Source: Bacillus sp. ISL-7
GTDB lineage: Bacteria > Bacillota > Bacilli > Bacillales_B > DSM-18226
Direction of reading: 5' to 3'
Length of the DNA: 34,052 nt
Assembly: GCF_018613065.1 (NCBI RefSeq)
Contig: NZ_JAGGQW010000030.1
Location: 1 to 34,052 of the forward strand
Positions 26,028 to 33,675 of the stretch are shown here, piece by piece. A program made the translations under genes and the position numbers. Within the stretch, counting starts at the first letter, position 1. Each line of letters opens with the position of its first letter. Under the pieces are notes generated by a model. The model was not told the origin of the DNA. It saw only the letters and a list, made by a program, of their open reading frames with translations, and searched no databases.

Positions 26028-27116
26028 TTAGTGGGTCACTTCAATTTCTTTATTTGCTCTCTCTGTCCATTCCGCTCTCTTTGTATTGACATACTCCCAA
26101 TCTACTTTCACAAGCTTTGCAATTTCATCTTCACCGTAAACGATCTTCTTGGTAATATCCCCATCTAGTTTCACGTTTTTATTGACAGGACCGTCAAATA
26201 AAGCGTTTGCAAATTCCACTTGGGTATCTTCACTTAAAATAAAATTAACAAACTTTTGGGCCAGCTCTTCATTTGGAGCGCCTTTTACCACACTAACCGT
26301 TGCCATAAGTGCAGGGGCACCCTCCTCTGGTATCACATACTCAATTGGGAATCCTGTATCTTGCAGGGTGTACACACGGCTGCTTCCCCACGCACTTGCA
26401 ACGGTTTGACCTTGTAAGAAGTAGTTAGAAACATCAGCGGTTTTATCAAATGTCACTGCGTTTTTAGCAATTTCCTTCATTTTTTCAAATCCAGGTTCAA
26501 TATCCTGCGCGCTTCCTCCGTTTGCTATAGCTGACATGAGAAGCATATGCACTCCGTACGTATTGGCAATGGATGGCAGAACTAATTTATCTTTAAACTT
26601 AGGATCTGCTAAGTCATTCCAGGATTTAACCGGCTCCCAGCCATTTTGTTTAAAGGTATCTTTGTTATAAGCTAATCCCGTCGTAATAATCCCAAAACCA
26701 ACTCCGATCTTGTCCTTATCTTTGGCAATATCATAGACATCTTTCAGGTTTGTCACAATACTCTCATCTAATGGTGCTAGTAAACCAAAAGCTTTTGCCT
26801 GAGCCTGCGGTCCATCATCCATGAAAGCGACATCGATTTGCGGCTTATCCTTTTGTGCCTGTAGTTTTGACAGTGTATCAACAGAACTTCCGGTAATATA
26901 CTTCACTTTCACACCGTATTCCTTTTCAAACTTTGGAATAAGTGTCTCTTTCATCTTTTTTTCATAGCTTCCACCATAGGCAGCAAATACTAATGTTTTT
27001 CCGCCTTCACCTGCTGATTTTTCAGACGAATTGCCCGTTTGGCTGCTGCACGCAGAAATAATACCTAGAACAAGAATAATTAATAGAGCTAACGACACGT
27101 TTCTTTTTTTCATCAT
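26028..27116 (-). CDS. Extracellular solute-binding lipoprotein, PotD-like
   Basis: 362 residues. A basic start and hydrophobic core end in IISAC with Cys23 as lipid anchor, followed by a serine/glycine-rich linker. The mature part (TLVFAAYGGSYEKKM, then IDVAFMDDGPQAQA and VKSWNDLADPKFKDKL) matches the bacterial extracellular solute-binding family of PotD and related spermidine/putrescine, opine or phosphonate importers. It is first in the transport/catabolic operon. GAGGAGGAG precedes two tandem ATGs (27116 and 27113). The upstream region holds two copies of the putative GntR operator and a cre-like site, so substrate induction plus catabolite repression is likely. Confidence 0.9.
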   Translation of the reverse strand: MMKKRNVSLALLIILVLGIISACSSQTGNSSEKSAGEGGKTLVFAAYGGSYEKKMKETLIPKFEKEYGVKVKYITGSSVDTLSKLQAQKDKPQIDVAFMDDGPQAQAKAFGLLAPLDESIVTNLKDVYDIAKDKDKIGVGFGIITTGLAYNKDTFKQNGWEPVKSWNDLADPKFKDKLVLPSIANTYGVHMLLMSAIANGGSAQDIEPGFEKMKEIAKNAVTFDKTADVSNYFLQGQTVASAWGSSRVYTLQDTGFPIEYVIPEEGAPALMATVSVVKGAPNEELAQKFVNFILSEDTQVEFANALFDGPVNKNVKLDGDITKKIVYGEDEIAKLVKVDWEYVNTKRAEWTERANKEIEVTH

Positions 27117-27232
27117 TACTCCTCCTCAAATATAGATATCTCTCATATGCGGAAATACTTTAGCTACTGGACTTTCCTCCCTTTCCTTTTAAATTATTTT
27201 AGTAATCATTGATGTAATTTTTTAAATTTTCA

Positions 27233-27247
27233 GATAAGCGCTTTCAA
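27233..27247 (-). promoter_or_regulatory. cre-like site overlapping a possible -35 box
   Basis: On the minus strand TTGAAAGCGCTTATC matches the cre consensus WTGNAANCGNWNNCW except near its 3' end. The TTGAAA can serve as a -35 hexamer with TAAAAA 17 bases on. It lies 117-131 bases before the solute-binding protein start, suggesting CcpA repression of the catabolic operon. Confidence 0.45.
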
Positions 27248-27252
27248 AAAAA

Positions 27253-27264
27253 TATAATATTATA
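27253..27264. promoter_or_regulatory. Putative GntR operator, copy 1
   Basis: TATAATATTATA, a perfect 12-bp palindrome, just downstream of the gntR stop and upstream of the ABC operon promoter region. The identical 12-mer occurs at 27276-27287 and 28034-28045. It also contains a -10 hexamer, so AT-rich coincidence cannot be excluded. Confidence 0.55.
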
Positions 27265-27275
27265 ATCTATTAAGT

Positions 27276-27287
27276 TATAATATTATA
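27276..27287. promoter_or_regulatory. Putative GntR operator, copy 2
   Basis: TATAATATTATA within GTTATAATATTATAC, whose GT..AC ends resemble the GT-N-AC outer bases of HutC/FadR-type operators. It is 23 bases (centre to centre) from copy 1, about two helical turns. Confidence 0.6.
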
Positions 27288-27300
27288 CATTTATACTTAT

Positions 27301-28017
27301 CTAAAAATGAATCTCAGTATAATAGGTAACTTGATCATGGCGTACATAAAATTTCGAGTATTCAATGACCTTTCCCTGCTTGGTATACGTATACCTCTCC
27401 CATTCAAACACAGGCGTACCTGGTTCAACCTGAAGCCATTCTGCCATTTCACCTAAAGCAATATACGGCTTAATTAATAGCCTAGCCCTTCCTAACAAAA
27501 TATGAAACTTATTTCTCAGAATATTGTAGATAAGTTCATTATTTATATCATTTGGCGTCAGGCCAGGACATTGATCATAGGGCAGATACGAGTACTCAAG
27601 TGCAACTGGAACATCATTCTCAATTTTTAAACGCTTGATCTTAATGATTTTTGCTTCAGGCTGCAATTCTAGTTTTTCTGCCACCTCGTTTTCCGCATGT
27701 TCAATCGAAAAACCGAGTAATTCATGCGGATGTTCCTCTTCTTCTGTTGTTTTGGAGAAGAACACATTAATATCTTGTTCATTCGTGGAACCCGCTACAA
27801 AAGTACCTTTCCCTCTTTGCCGGTAAAGATACCCTTTGTTTACCAATTCAATGACCGCCCGTTTGACCGTAATGGTACTCACATCAAACAGATCAGCTAA
27901 TTCCTGTTCAGTTGGCAGCTGATAACCTATATCCCACTGCTTGGATTTAATTTTTTCCTCTAATACCAGTTCCACTTGACGATAGAGAGGAACATGATTA
28001 TGTTTATCTATTTTCAT
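27301..28017 (-). CDS. GntR-family transcriptional regulator (HutC/UTRA type)
   Basis: 238 residues. The N-terminal winged helix (about 5-70) contains the GntR signature region YQLPTEQELADLFDVSTITV with KRAVIELVNKGYLYRQRGKGTFV. The C-terminal UTRA ligand domain (about 90-235) includes IKIKRLKIENDVPVALEYSY and WERYTYTKQGKVIEYS. UTRA proteins bind a small effector and release DNA. The gene lies directly upstream of the ABC/dehydrogenase operon on the same strand. Identical palindromes sit before its own start (28034-28045) and after its stop in front of the operon, which suggests autoregulation and control of the operon. The ATG follows AGGTGTGA. Confidence 0.92.
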   Translation of the reverse strand: MKIDKHNHVPLYRQVELVLEEKIKSKQWDIGYQLPTEQELADLFDVSTITVKRAVIELVNKGYLYRQRGKGTFVAGSTNEQDINVFFSKTTEEEEHPHELLGFSIEHAENEVAEKLELQPEAKIIKIKRLKIENDVPVALEYSYLPYDQCPGLTPNDINNELIYNILRNKFHILLGRARLLIKPYIALGEMAEWLQVEPGTPVFEWERYTYTKQGKVIEYSKFYVRHDQVTYYTEIHF

Positions 28018-28033
28018 AAAATCACACCTAATT

Positions 28034-28045
28034 TATAATATTATA
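28034..28045. promoter_or_regulatory. Putative GntR operator, copy 3 (autoregulatory)
   Basis: TATAATATTATA, extending to TTATAATATTATAA at 28033-28046, ends 17 bases before the gntR ATG and just upstream of its ribosome binding site. Same 12-mer as copies 1 and 2. Confidence 0.55.
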
Positions 28046-28197
28046 ACTTTATAAGCTTATACTATATTTCCTATTAATACATAATTTACTTTGATTTTCC
28101 TCTGTTGTCAATATTTTTTTGAATATTATGTACATTAAAATTTTAATTATGAATGGTTTCCCCGCTCTATTTTAAGATGATTATGAAAATACTTGGA

Positions 28198-28467
28198 TCA
28201 GCTAAGTTTCCCCTGAAATTGGTCATATTTTTTCATCTCATCGATTGTCTCTTCTAATTCCCTAATAAAATGATCAAATAGTTGAGGGTTCCCTGATTCA
28301 TTAAAGTTTTGTTTATCGATGGAATTAAGTAAAGCAATTACCCCTTTAAACTTTAAATCATCAAAAAATGGGATTCGGCTTTCCCCAATCATTTCCCCTT
28401 TTACTTCAAGCTTCCCTTTGCCATTCTCCAACTTAAATGTGACTTTTTGCGTATTTTCAATTTCCAA
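28198..28467 (-). CDS. Small soluble protein of unknown function, 89 residues
   Basis: It starts at a TTG (28465-28467) with GGGGTGA 6 bases upstream. The first 40 residues look like beta strands (KVTFKLENGKGKLEVKGEMI). The rest is helical and acidic (HFIRELEETIDEMKKY). It has no signal peptide or membrane segment and no recognised domain. It stands alone between the gntR leader and an MFS relic. The good ribosome binding site and balanced composition support a real gene. Confidence 0.65.
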   Translation of the reverse strand: MEIENTQKVTFKLENGKGKLEVKGEMIGESRIPFFDDLKFKGVIALLNSIDKQNFNESGNPQLFDHFIRELEETIDEMKKYDQFQGKLS

Positions 28468-28593
28468 TTATGGTCACCCCAATAAAATATAAGTTTATTT
28501 CTTATTTATTAATATTATAGTGCCATAAAGATATTAATTGGATTCGAAAAAAGGAACAACTTTGTACTTTTTCGAATTGTTATAACAAAAGAA

Positions 28594-28632
28594 AAACCGC
28601 TAAACTTAAATAGGATTAGAGTTTAGCGGTTT
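28594..28632 (-). terminator. Terminator after the MFS relic
   Basis: AAACCGCTAAAC (28594-28605) pairs perfectly with GTTTAGCGGTTT (28621-28632). On the minus strand the stem continues into TTTCTTTTG. It survives from the time when the MFS gene was intact. Confidence 0.8.
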
Positions 28633-28635
28633 GAG

Positions 28636-28926
28636 TTACTTAAACCGCTTCATTGGCCTGCTGGGCTGCCTTTTTAGAGAAGTAAAGGGGAATGGATATA
28701 AAAATACCAAGGAACTCAATAACATGACGAGCAAAAACCAATACAAATGAAGCGGCTGAAAATGCACATATTGCACGATTAAACCCGAAATAGCTGGACC
28801 CAGGCCAAAACCAATGTTTACTGTTACTCCTGACAACTTGATTGCCGAACTCATTTTATCGTGAGAGATTTGATTTAATAATAAAACGCTAGCAGTACCT
28901 GTAAACTGATATAACCTTTGTAATGA
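28636..28926 (-). pseudogene. MFS transporter relic (internal fragment)
   Basis: The frame reads YQFTGTASVLLLNQIS, then HDKMSSAIKLSGVTVNIGFG and LGPAISGLIVQY, then a hydrophobic segment ending in PFPFTSLKRQPSRP and a stop. This matches the TM4-TM6 part of a DHA1-type MFS transporter (loop after TM4, GLGPAISG of TM5, then TM6). It is open upstream only to a TAA at 28927-28929. Both the N-terminal 100 residues and the whole C-terminal half are missing, and no ribosome binding site supports the internal ATG at 28854. I read it as a decayed gene fragment that still keeps its terminator at 28594-28632. Confidence 0.75.
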
Positions 28927-28989
28927 TTACTTCCACACTTTTTACTTTTTGCATTGATATCATTCCCAGCTTATTTATACAATGCAAAA

Positions 28990-29047
28990 AGCCCAGCCAA
29001 TTCAAAGGAAATAAGCATTTTTCTTTTTTCTTTGAATTGGCTGGGCT
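28990..29047 (-). terminator. Strong terminator of the GH3 lipoprotein gene
   Basis: An 18-bp perfect stem (28990-29007/29030-29047, AGCCCAGCCAATTCAAAG and its complement). On the minus strand it is followed by TTTTGCATTG. It lies about 100 bases after the GH3 stop. The stem is unusually long for a terminator. Confidence 0.8.
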
Positions 29048-29150
29048 ATCTTAAATTTAATGAAAACGGTCAGTTTTATATTTTCTGCTAATTGTTAAAA
29101 ATATTTTTCTAAAATTACCTTACTTCAAAAAATGTTTTATTACATTTAAT

Positions 29151-30869
29151 TTAACTTGCCATATTATTTTTAGCTAGGGCTGAGTTATATATAGAGTAAT
29201 GATCAAGAGACAAGATTTGAGTCCTAGTAGAAAAAACAAACTTTAAGGTATGGGTTCCAACTGTATAGCTGATAATTTCTTCCTTGTTACTTGTTTTAAC
29301 ATCTGATTTCGGAGAACCAAAATATTTCTTTATATCCTCTTTGGTTAAGGTTTTTAAACTCGGATCATAAGATCGAATCTCAAACAATTGCTGCCCTTTA
29401 TTATAAGCCACAACAACATTTTTTTTGCTATATGTGCAATAAGTGCCTTTAGCTGTATCAACATAATCACATTTATCTTCTTTTCCCCAGATCTTTCTTA
29501 CTTCATCAATTGTGGTGCTTTTTAGATGAAAATCAGAGTTTAGTATCGAACCATCCTTTGCTTTAGTTGCTATATTTAAAAGTAATTTACTCTTTGCTAT
29601 ATTCGTTGTCGTAGTATTTGAAATAGTTGTTGTTAGTTGATAATTTAGATTATTTACATTTACAGGTGAAACTTTATTATTATTAATATGATATTTATGT
29701 TTCAAAGTTAAAATCCTGTATACACTCTTATTTATAGTATCTTCTGAAATAGTATGATTTGTCACTGCTGAATAAATACTGTTGTAGACAGTAGCCACAT
29801 TTTCCATTCCATGACCAACTAAAATAATGTCGCTCCCCGCATTTACAGCCCTTACAGCTGCATCTTTCAACTTGTAGTGCTTTACAATAGCACCCATTGT
29901 CATATCATCTGAAATGACAACCCCCCCAAATCCATATTGATTACGCAATAGATTTGTAATAATGGTTTTGGACATAGATGCCGGATAATTAGGATCAATT
30001 TTTTGAACTAATATGTGAGCAACCATCACCATATCAGCATGATTTTTGAAAGCATTGTTAAAAGGAACTAATTCAACCTTTTTTAGTCTTGTAAGATCAT
30101 TCTTTACTAATGGTAGTTCCAAATGAGAATCAACGGAAGTGTCTCCGTGTCCAGGGAAATGTTTTACAACCGGAATGATTTTCCCAGAACCGATACCTTT
30201 CATCATGCTAACTCCTAGTTTTGAAACAACACTGGAATTTGATCCAAATGAACGATCCCCAATAACTGCATTTTTAGGATTACTTTGGATATCTAGAACG
30301 GGAGCGAAATCTGTGTTAAATCCAAAAGCTTGCAATTCAGTTGCGATTACCTTACCGATATTAAATGCGTATTTTTCATCATTTGTATTTCCAATGATTC
30401 TTGCACTGGGTGTGTTTTTGATTGCTGATGGCATTCGGTTTACCCTTCCACCTTCTTGGTCGACGGATATAAATAATGGAATCTTATTCTTGCTGTTTGT
30501 AGCTTTAATATTATTTGTTAAGTTTACTAATTGAGGAGCATCCTTAACATTCGTTTGATATAGGATTAACCCGCCCAGCTTGTATTTATTAATAAGGGTT
30601 TGTGTATTTGTGTTAACAGTTGTACCATCAAAACCTGCGATTATCATTTGCCCGATTTTCTCATTTAAAGTCATCTTTTTTAATTGCTCTTGAATGGGAT
30701 CTATCTTAGGTGGTAAAGTTGTCTTTTGGCTATCTTTAGTTTGGCTAGTATTCATCTCTTTTTGTTTATCCATTTTATCACTATTATTATTTGTATTATT
30801 CTGTGAACAACCATTAATAAGTGTTAATGTACTCAAAATGAACAGCATTTTCATCATCAACTTTTTCAT
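29151..30869 (-). CDS. nagZ: Glycoside hydrolase family 3 beta-N-acetylglucosaminidase lipoprotein with C-terminal DUF4309 domain
   Basis: 572 residues. A signal peptide ends in LINGC (Cys21), followed by an Asn/Ser/Lys-rich linker. The GH3 barrel spans about 60-395. FISVDQEGGRVNR at 133-145 binds substrate, KHFPGHGDTSVDSH at 236-249 holds the Asp247-His249 acid/base pair typical of NagZ-type enzymes, and VISDDMTMGA around 319-327 carries the nucleophile Asp. Residues about 428-563 (VRKIWGKEDKCDYVDTAKGT, FEIRSYDPSLKTL, YFGSPKSDV, DHYSIY) resemble the DUF4309/YjgB domain, so this is a fusion. Such enzymes trim N-acetylglucosamine from muropeptides in wall recycling. The ATG follows GGAAGGAG. 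No murQRP-type recycling genes are adjacent. The symbol rests on the GH3 motifs. Confidence 0.85.
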   Translation of the reverse strand: MKKLMMKMLFILSTLTLINGCSQNNTNNNSDKMDKQKEMNTSQTKDSQKTTLPPKIDPIQEQLKKMTLNEKIGQMIIAGFDGTTVNTNTQTLINKYKLGGLILYQTNVKDAPQLVNLTNNIKATNSKNKIPLFISVDQEGGRVNRMPSAIKNTPSARIIGNTNDEKYAFNIGKVIATELQAFGFNTDFAPVLDIQSNPKNAVIGDRSFGSNSSVVSKLGVSMMKGIGSGKIIPVVKHFPGHGDTSVDSHLELPLVKNDLTRLKKVELVPFNNAFKNHADMVMVAHILVQKIDPNYPASMSKTIITNLLRNQYGFGGVVISDDMTMGAIVKHYKLKDAAVRAVNAGSDIILVGHGMENVATVYNSIYSAVTNHTISEDTINKSVYRILTLKHKYHINNNKVSPVNVNNLNYQLTTTISNTTTTNIAKSKLLLNIATKAKDGSILNSDFHLKSTTIDEVRKIWGKEDKCDYVDTAKGTYCTYSKKNVVVAYNKGQQLFEIRSYDPSLKTLTKEDIKKYFGSPKSDVKTSNKEEIISYTVGTHTLKFVFSTRTQILSLDHYSIYNSALAKNNMAS

Positions 30870-31122
30870 TGTGTTGCTCCTTCCAGTAATAATCTAATGA
30901 TTGTTTTTCTATTCGATTTAGACACTATTTTGTACCGTATCTCCATATTTTTGAAATAAATAATCCACCTACTATTGTACCAATTATCCCCTTAAGTTAC
31001 CGCCAGTTAAAACATTCTAGCGACCACCTTGAGGGATATTATTATTTAGACAAAGGCAAAAAGCCACCAAACATTTTCAACAACCCTATCTACTAAATTC
31101 GTTACTTAATTATTTACCATTT
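30870..31122. other. Intergenic region with a possible gene remnant
   Basis: No intact gene. On the minus strand 30925-30996 reads LKGIIGTIVGGLFISKIWRY plus GTK and a stop, a glycine-patterned membrane-helix-like tail without a start or ribosome binding site; it may be the end of a lost small membrane protein or chance. Otherwise nothing but AT-rich sequence is seen. Confidence 0.35.
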
Positions 31123-31215
31123 CTAATGATTAGCTACTTCTAAAAGACGAGGTTCTTGGTTAACAGCAACAGGATTTCCTACTAATTCAAGAACATTTAA
31201 ATCCGTGTAACTGTC
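31123..31215 (-). pseudogene. C-terminal remnant of a HAD-IB (SerB-like) phosphatase
   Basis: Directly after the degV stop the minus strand encodes DSYTDLNVLELVGNPVAVNQ followed by EPRLLEVANH and a stop at 31123-31125. DSYTDL..LE..GNPVAVNPD.RL is the conserved motif III/IV tail of HAD-IB hydrolases. About 30 codons remain, and the catalytic N-terminal part is absent. There is no start codon or ribosome binding site. The join with the degV end contains a GGGACAGT/GGGGACAGT tandem, perhaps the deletion or repeat-insertion point. Confidence 0.7.
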
Positions 31216-31225
31216 CCCACTGTCC

Positions 31226-32077
31226 CTACACTTCTAAGCCTGCAATTCCGATGCCGCCAGGTCCAGCATGAGTAGAGATCATTGCACCGGCTTGAATCCA
31301 CTTTACATTTTTGAAACCAGATTCTTTTACGATTTCATCCATCCTCTGCTTGATCGTTTCATCGAGTCCGATAGAGTAAATAAGATAAAGTTGTCCCCTA
31401 TCAATGTCATATTGATTTAAATAATCTCGGATGAGTTTTTCTGAAACAGCTTCCATTTTCCCACGATATTTTTTTGTTGAAACAAGTTTTCCATCAATTA
31501 GTTCAATAAGCGGCTTTATTTTTAACAAAGCCCCTCCTAGATATGCTAGATTACTTACACGTCCTCCTGCTCTTAAAAATTCTAAGCTGCCGGGAACGAA
31601 AGCCAGTCTTGATTTAGGAATCTTTGATTCAATCTTCTCTACTAAGCGAACCGGGTCAATCAAGGGTTCATTCTCTAACAAGTTAACCGCATACATCACA
31701 ATCGCAGTTAATCCACCTGTAACGTTCAAAGAATCAATTAAATAGATATCATTCAATTCTTCCGCTGCGATGATCGCATTTTGGAAAGAAGAAGATGCCT
31801 TTGACGTATAACCAATATGTATGATGATGCAATCAGGAAAATCATCCTTTATCTTCGTGAAAAATTCAAGATATTCATGGGAGTTTGTGGACGTTGTAGA
31901 GGGTATTGTTTTTGTCCGCTCGTAATACTCATAAATATCCGTAACAGGTAACGTACCATCTAAATAATCCTGCCCATCCATGATCACGTGCATCGGGACC
32001 ACTTGAACATTATGTTTTTCAGCTAATTCCTCTGGTAAATCCGCACCACTCTCTGTCGACAAAATCAATCTATTCAT
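31226..32077 (-). CDS. DegV family fatty-acid-binding protein
   Basis: 283 residues. The N-terminal EDD/DegV domain begins MNRLILSTESGADLPEELA. The TIPSTTSTNSHEYLEFF motif places the Thr/Ser pair that holds the fatty-acid carboxylate. The C-terminal domain contains RLAFVPGSLEFLRAGGRVS and ends THAGPGGIGIAG, both family hallmarks. In Gram-positive bacteria related FakB proteins present fatty acids to FakA kinase for phospholipid synthesis. The start follows AGGAGGA. It appears monocistronic; fragments of a HAD-family gene follow it. Confidence 0.93.
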   Translation of the reverse strand: MNRLILSTESGADLPEELAEKHNVQVVPMHVIMDGQDYLDGTLPVTDIYEYYERTKTIPSTTSTNSHEYLEFFTKIKDDFPDCIIIHIGYTSKASSSFQNAIIAAEELNDIYLIDSLNVTGGLTAIVMYAVNLLENEPLIDPVRLVEKIESKIPKSRLAFVPGSLEFLRAGGRVSNLAYLGGALLKIKPLIELIDGKLVSTKKYRGKMEAVSEKLIRDYLNQYDIDRGQLYLIYSIGLDETIKQRMDEIVKESGFKNVKWIQAGAMISTHAGPGGIGIAGLEV

Positions 32078-32192
32078 AAATGTCCTCCTGTATAAAAAGC
32101 CGTTACAATTCGTTCCGCAATTTTAAGTTCTACTCTACTATACATCAAAGATTATCACTAGTAGGGAAGTAATTCTTCACACACTAACATAA

Positions 32193-32225
32193 AAATAGAC
32201 GTTAAGTGCTGCTTAACGTCTATTT
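32193..32225 (-). terminator. Hairpin with minus-strand U-tract
   Basis: AAATAGACGTTAAG (32193-32206) pairs perfectly with CTTAACGTCTATTT (32212-32225) around a five-base loop. The minus strand continues TTATGTTAG. It lies between the EF-G-binding protein gene and degV. Confidence 0.65.
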
Positions 32226-32282
32226 ACGGGAAACTGAAATGACTTTTTCAAAGCGAATAAGTTTAATTAACAAATAAATAAT

Positions 32283-32310
32283 CCCTGAATCACCGCGATT
32301 GGATTCAGGG
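32283..32310 (-). terminator. Second hairpin downstream of the EF-G-binding protein gene
   Basis: CCCTGAATC (32283-32291) pairs with GATTCAGGG (32302-32310), flanked on both sides by A/T tracts (AATAAT and TTTATTT). It can act as a terminator in either direction and is the nearest good one to the gene ending at 32509. Confidence 0.65.
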
Positions 32311-32508
32311 GTTTATTTCCAATGTTTTTCTTTCACCGAACTTTAATTCACTAACTCAAAACCATTTACTATTCCCCTTAAATATCAAAAACAACGAAAT
32401 GACTCATAAGACTAAACCTGTGATGCGGTACCAATCAATTGGTATCGGTTGTTTGATGAAGATCCCAAAGTGATCAAGTGTTACACTTATAAATAACTGT
32501 CATATTTC

Positions 32509-33171
32509 TTACAGGACAGTTTTTTCTCCCAACGATTCTTTAAGGAAAGTGGTTAAATAATCGACATTGGTAATGTTCTTGTTACACTCTGTGCTATCAA
32601 AGCAAATATAGTTTCCGATCGCTTTATAGTAATCAGGATTTTTAGCCTTTTTTTCTTTGGTAACAGTGGAGATATAGGCGACCTGGCCAAATCGATTACA
32701 GAAGGAACAGATATTATCCTTATTTAGCAATGTATATTTGCATTCAATTCCAACCATTTTCCCCTCTAATTCAAACACTATAAACTTCTTATTAGTGCTG
32801 ATATCCACCCAGCTTAAATATGTAAGCTGATGTAGATTCATTTTGCCTAAATCAGGGAGTTTTAATTTTTTATTTTTGGGAAACATCTTTTTCATTTGTG
32901 CTTCAGAGACCTTTGGAAATGGTAGCAAATAGACATGAAGCTGCTGAATGTATTTGTTATATTCCTGGTCGGTTTTAAGTGCAGAAAGATCTAACATTTC
33001 CTTTTGCTCATCCGTTGCATTAGGAAAGAGTTCTATTATTTTTAAGTTTGCTATATCCTTTACGGCCTGAATTACATTTGGGGCCGCATTCTTTTTGTAG
33101 CTATCTTTAATCAGGGCCACCTGTTTAAGAATAAAATTATAGTCAGCGTTCTTAATATATTTTTCGGTCAT
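32509..33171 (-). CDS. FusB/FusC-type elongation factor G-binding protein
   Basis: 220 residues. The N-terminal helical part (1-80, VIQAVKDIANLKIIELFPNA) is followed by KMNLHQLTYLSWVDIS and a C-terminal treble-clef zinc finger with CSFC at about 155-158 and CFDSTEC near 190-196, as in FusB-family proteins. These bind EF-G on the ribosome and promote its release; acquired staphylococcal versions protect from fusidic acid. Many Bacillaceae have a chromosomal homologue, so resistance is not implied. The length (about 213 in FusB) agrees. The ATG follows AAGGATGGTGA. It sits between degV and the CD3324-like gene as a single transcript. Confidence 0.88.
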   Translation of the reverse strand: MTEKYIKNADYNFILKQVALIKDSYKKNAAPNVIQAVKDIANLKIIELFPNATDEQKEMLDLSALKTDQEYNKYIQQLHVYLLPFPKVSEAQMKKMFPKNKKLKLPDLGKMNLHQLTYLSWVDISTNKKFIVFELEGKMVGIECKYTLLNKDNICSFCNRFGQVAYISTVTKEKKAKNPDYYKAIGNYICFDSTECNKNITNVDYLTTFLKESLGEKTVL

Positions 33172-33256
33172 ACTTTCACCATCCTTAGATTTATTTTAAA
33201 TAATAACTCTGGCTGGGAAAATGTAAAATTCAACTTAGAAATGTTCTTAACATAAA

Positions 33257-33283
33257 AAAGCACGGAGAAATCATCCGTGCTTT
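33257..33283 (-). terminator. Terminator overlapping the end of the CD3324-like gene
   Basis: AAAGCACGGA (33257-33266) pairs with TCCGTGCTTT (33274-33283). On the minus strand it runs into TTTATG. The upstream arm covers the last codons of the gene. Confidence 0.8.
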
Positions 33284-33540
33284 GAATACACTATTTTTTT
33301 GATTGTTTCTATTGAAAGGAAATATTCATGCGCTAATTCCTGAATACTTGTGCCGCTAGTAAAGGCGCTTTTTATATTGGAATTGCGCTGATCAAGGAGC
33401 TTTCTTCCACCGCTAAGGCTACCCCATTTTCGATAAGTCGTTTCCGGCTTAGGGATATAAATAGTTTCCCCCTGTACATATTTTTGAATTTCTCTAATAA
33501 GTTTCTCAGGTAAAATGTTGCTTGCATTTACATATTTCAT
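33271..33540 (-). CDS. CD3324 family small DNA-binding protein
   Basis: 89 residues. MKYVNASNILPEKLIREIQK, QGETIYIPKPE, KWGSLSGGRK and a C-terminal helix-turn-helix (SIQELAHEYFLSIETIKKIV) match the CD3324 family, related to Mor-type activators. It binds DNA in all likelihood; targets are unknown. The ATG follows AAGGGG nine bases upstream. Its 5' leader is unusual: an extended -10 promoter at 33732-33740, then about 185 bases with interleaved inverted repeats and a short ORF with its own ribosome binding site. Part of the ribosome binding site lies in an 8-bp hairpin (33552-33559/33570-33577). This suggests post-transcriptional control. Confidence 0.85.
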   Translation of the reverse strand: MKYVNASNILPEKLIREIQKYVQGETIYIPKPETTYRKWGSLSGGRKLLDQRNSNIKSAFTSGTSIQELAHEYFLSIETIKKIVYSKHG

Positions 33541-33542
33541 GA

Positions 33543-33675
33543 CTGCCAGCCCCTTATTTTTTAATGATTAAATAAGGTGCAAAGCCAAGAGATGAAATAG
33601 GCGATAAGAATTTAATTTAGTTTTGCCCCATGCAAAGTATCGCCTTTTCCATATTAGGCTTTGCATGAGTGGCAG
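33543..33675 (-). ncRNA. Structured 5' leader of the CD3324-like gene with mutually exclusive pairings
   Basis: On the minus strand, in transcript order, CATGCAAAGCC (33667-33657) is followed by AGGCGATA (33645-33638), CTTTGCATG (33637-33629), TATCGCCT (33605-33598) and GGCTTTGCA (33586-33578). The first element can pair 9/9 with either the third or the fifth. The second pairs 8/8 with the fourth, so pairing 1-3 with 2-4 gives an H-type pseudoknot. Near the gene, CCTTATTT/AAATAAGG (33577-33570/33559-33552) covers part of the Shine-Dalgarno. CTGCCA (33675-33670) complements TGGCAG (33548-33543) beside the start codon. This looks like a riboswitch or leader-peptide attenuator; no known class is recognised. 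Confidence 0.5.

Larger units (their letters stand above)
32078..32508. other. Gene-free region with a series of hairpins
   Basis: No gene is seen. Besides the two terminator hairpins listed separately, there is a near-perfect palindrome at 32426-32447 around TACCAAT-CA-ATTGGTA. Another hairpin, AACTGTC/GACAGTT at 32495-32501/32515-32521, overlaps the 3' end of the EF-G-binding protein gene and leads into a T-run on the plus strand. Confidence 0.5.

Noticed and set aside
32509..33171. Reading the FusB-like gene as an acquired fusidic acid resistance determinant
   Set aside because: Chromosomal homologues are common in Bacillaceae and nothing around it suggests a mobile resistance cassette.
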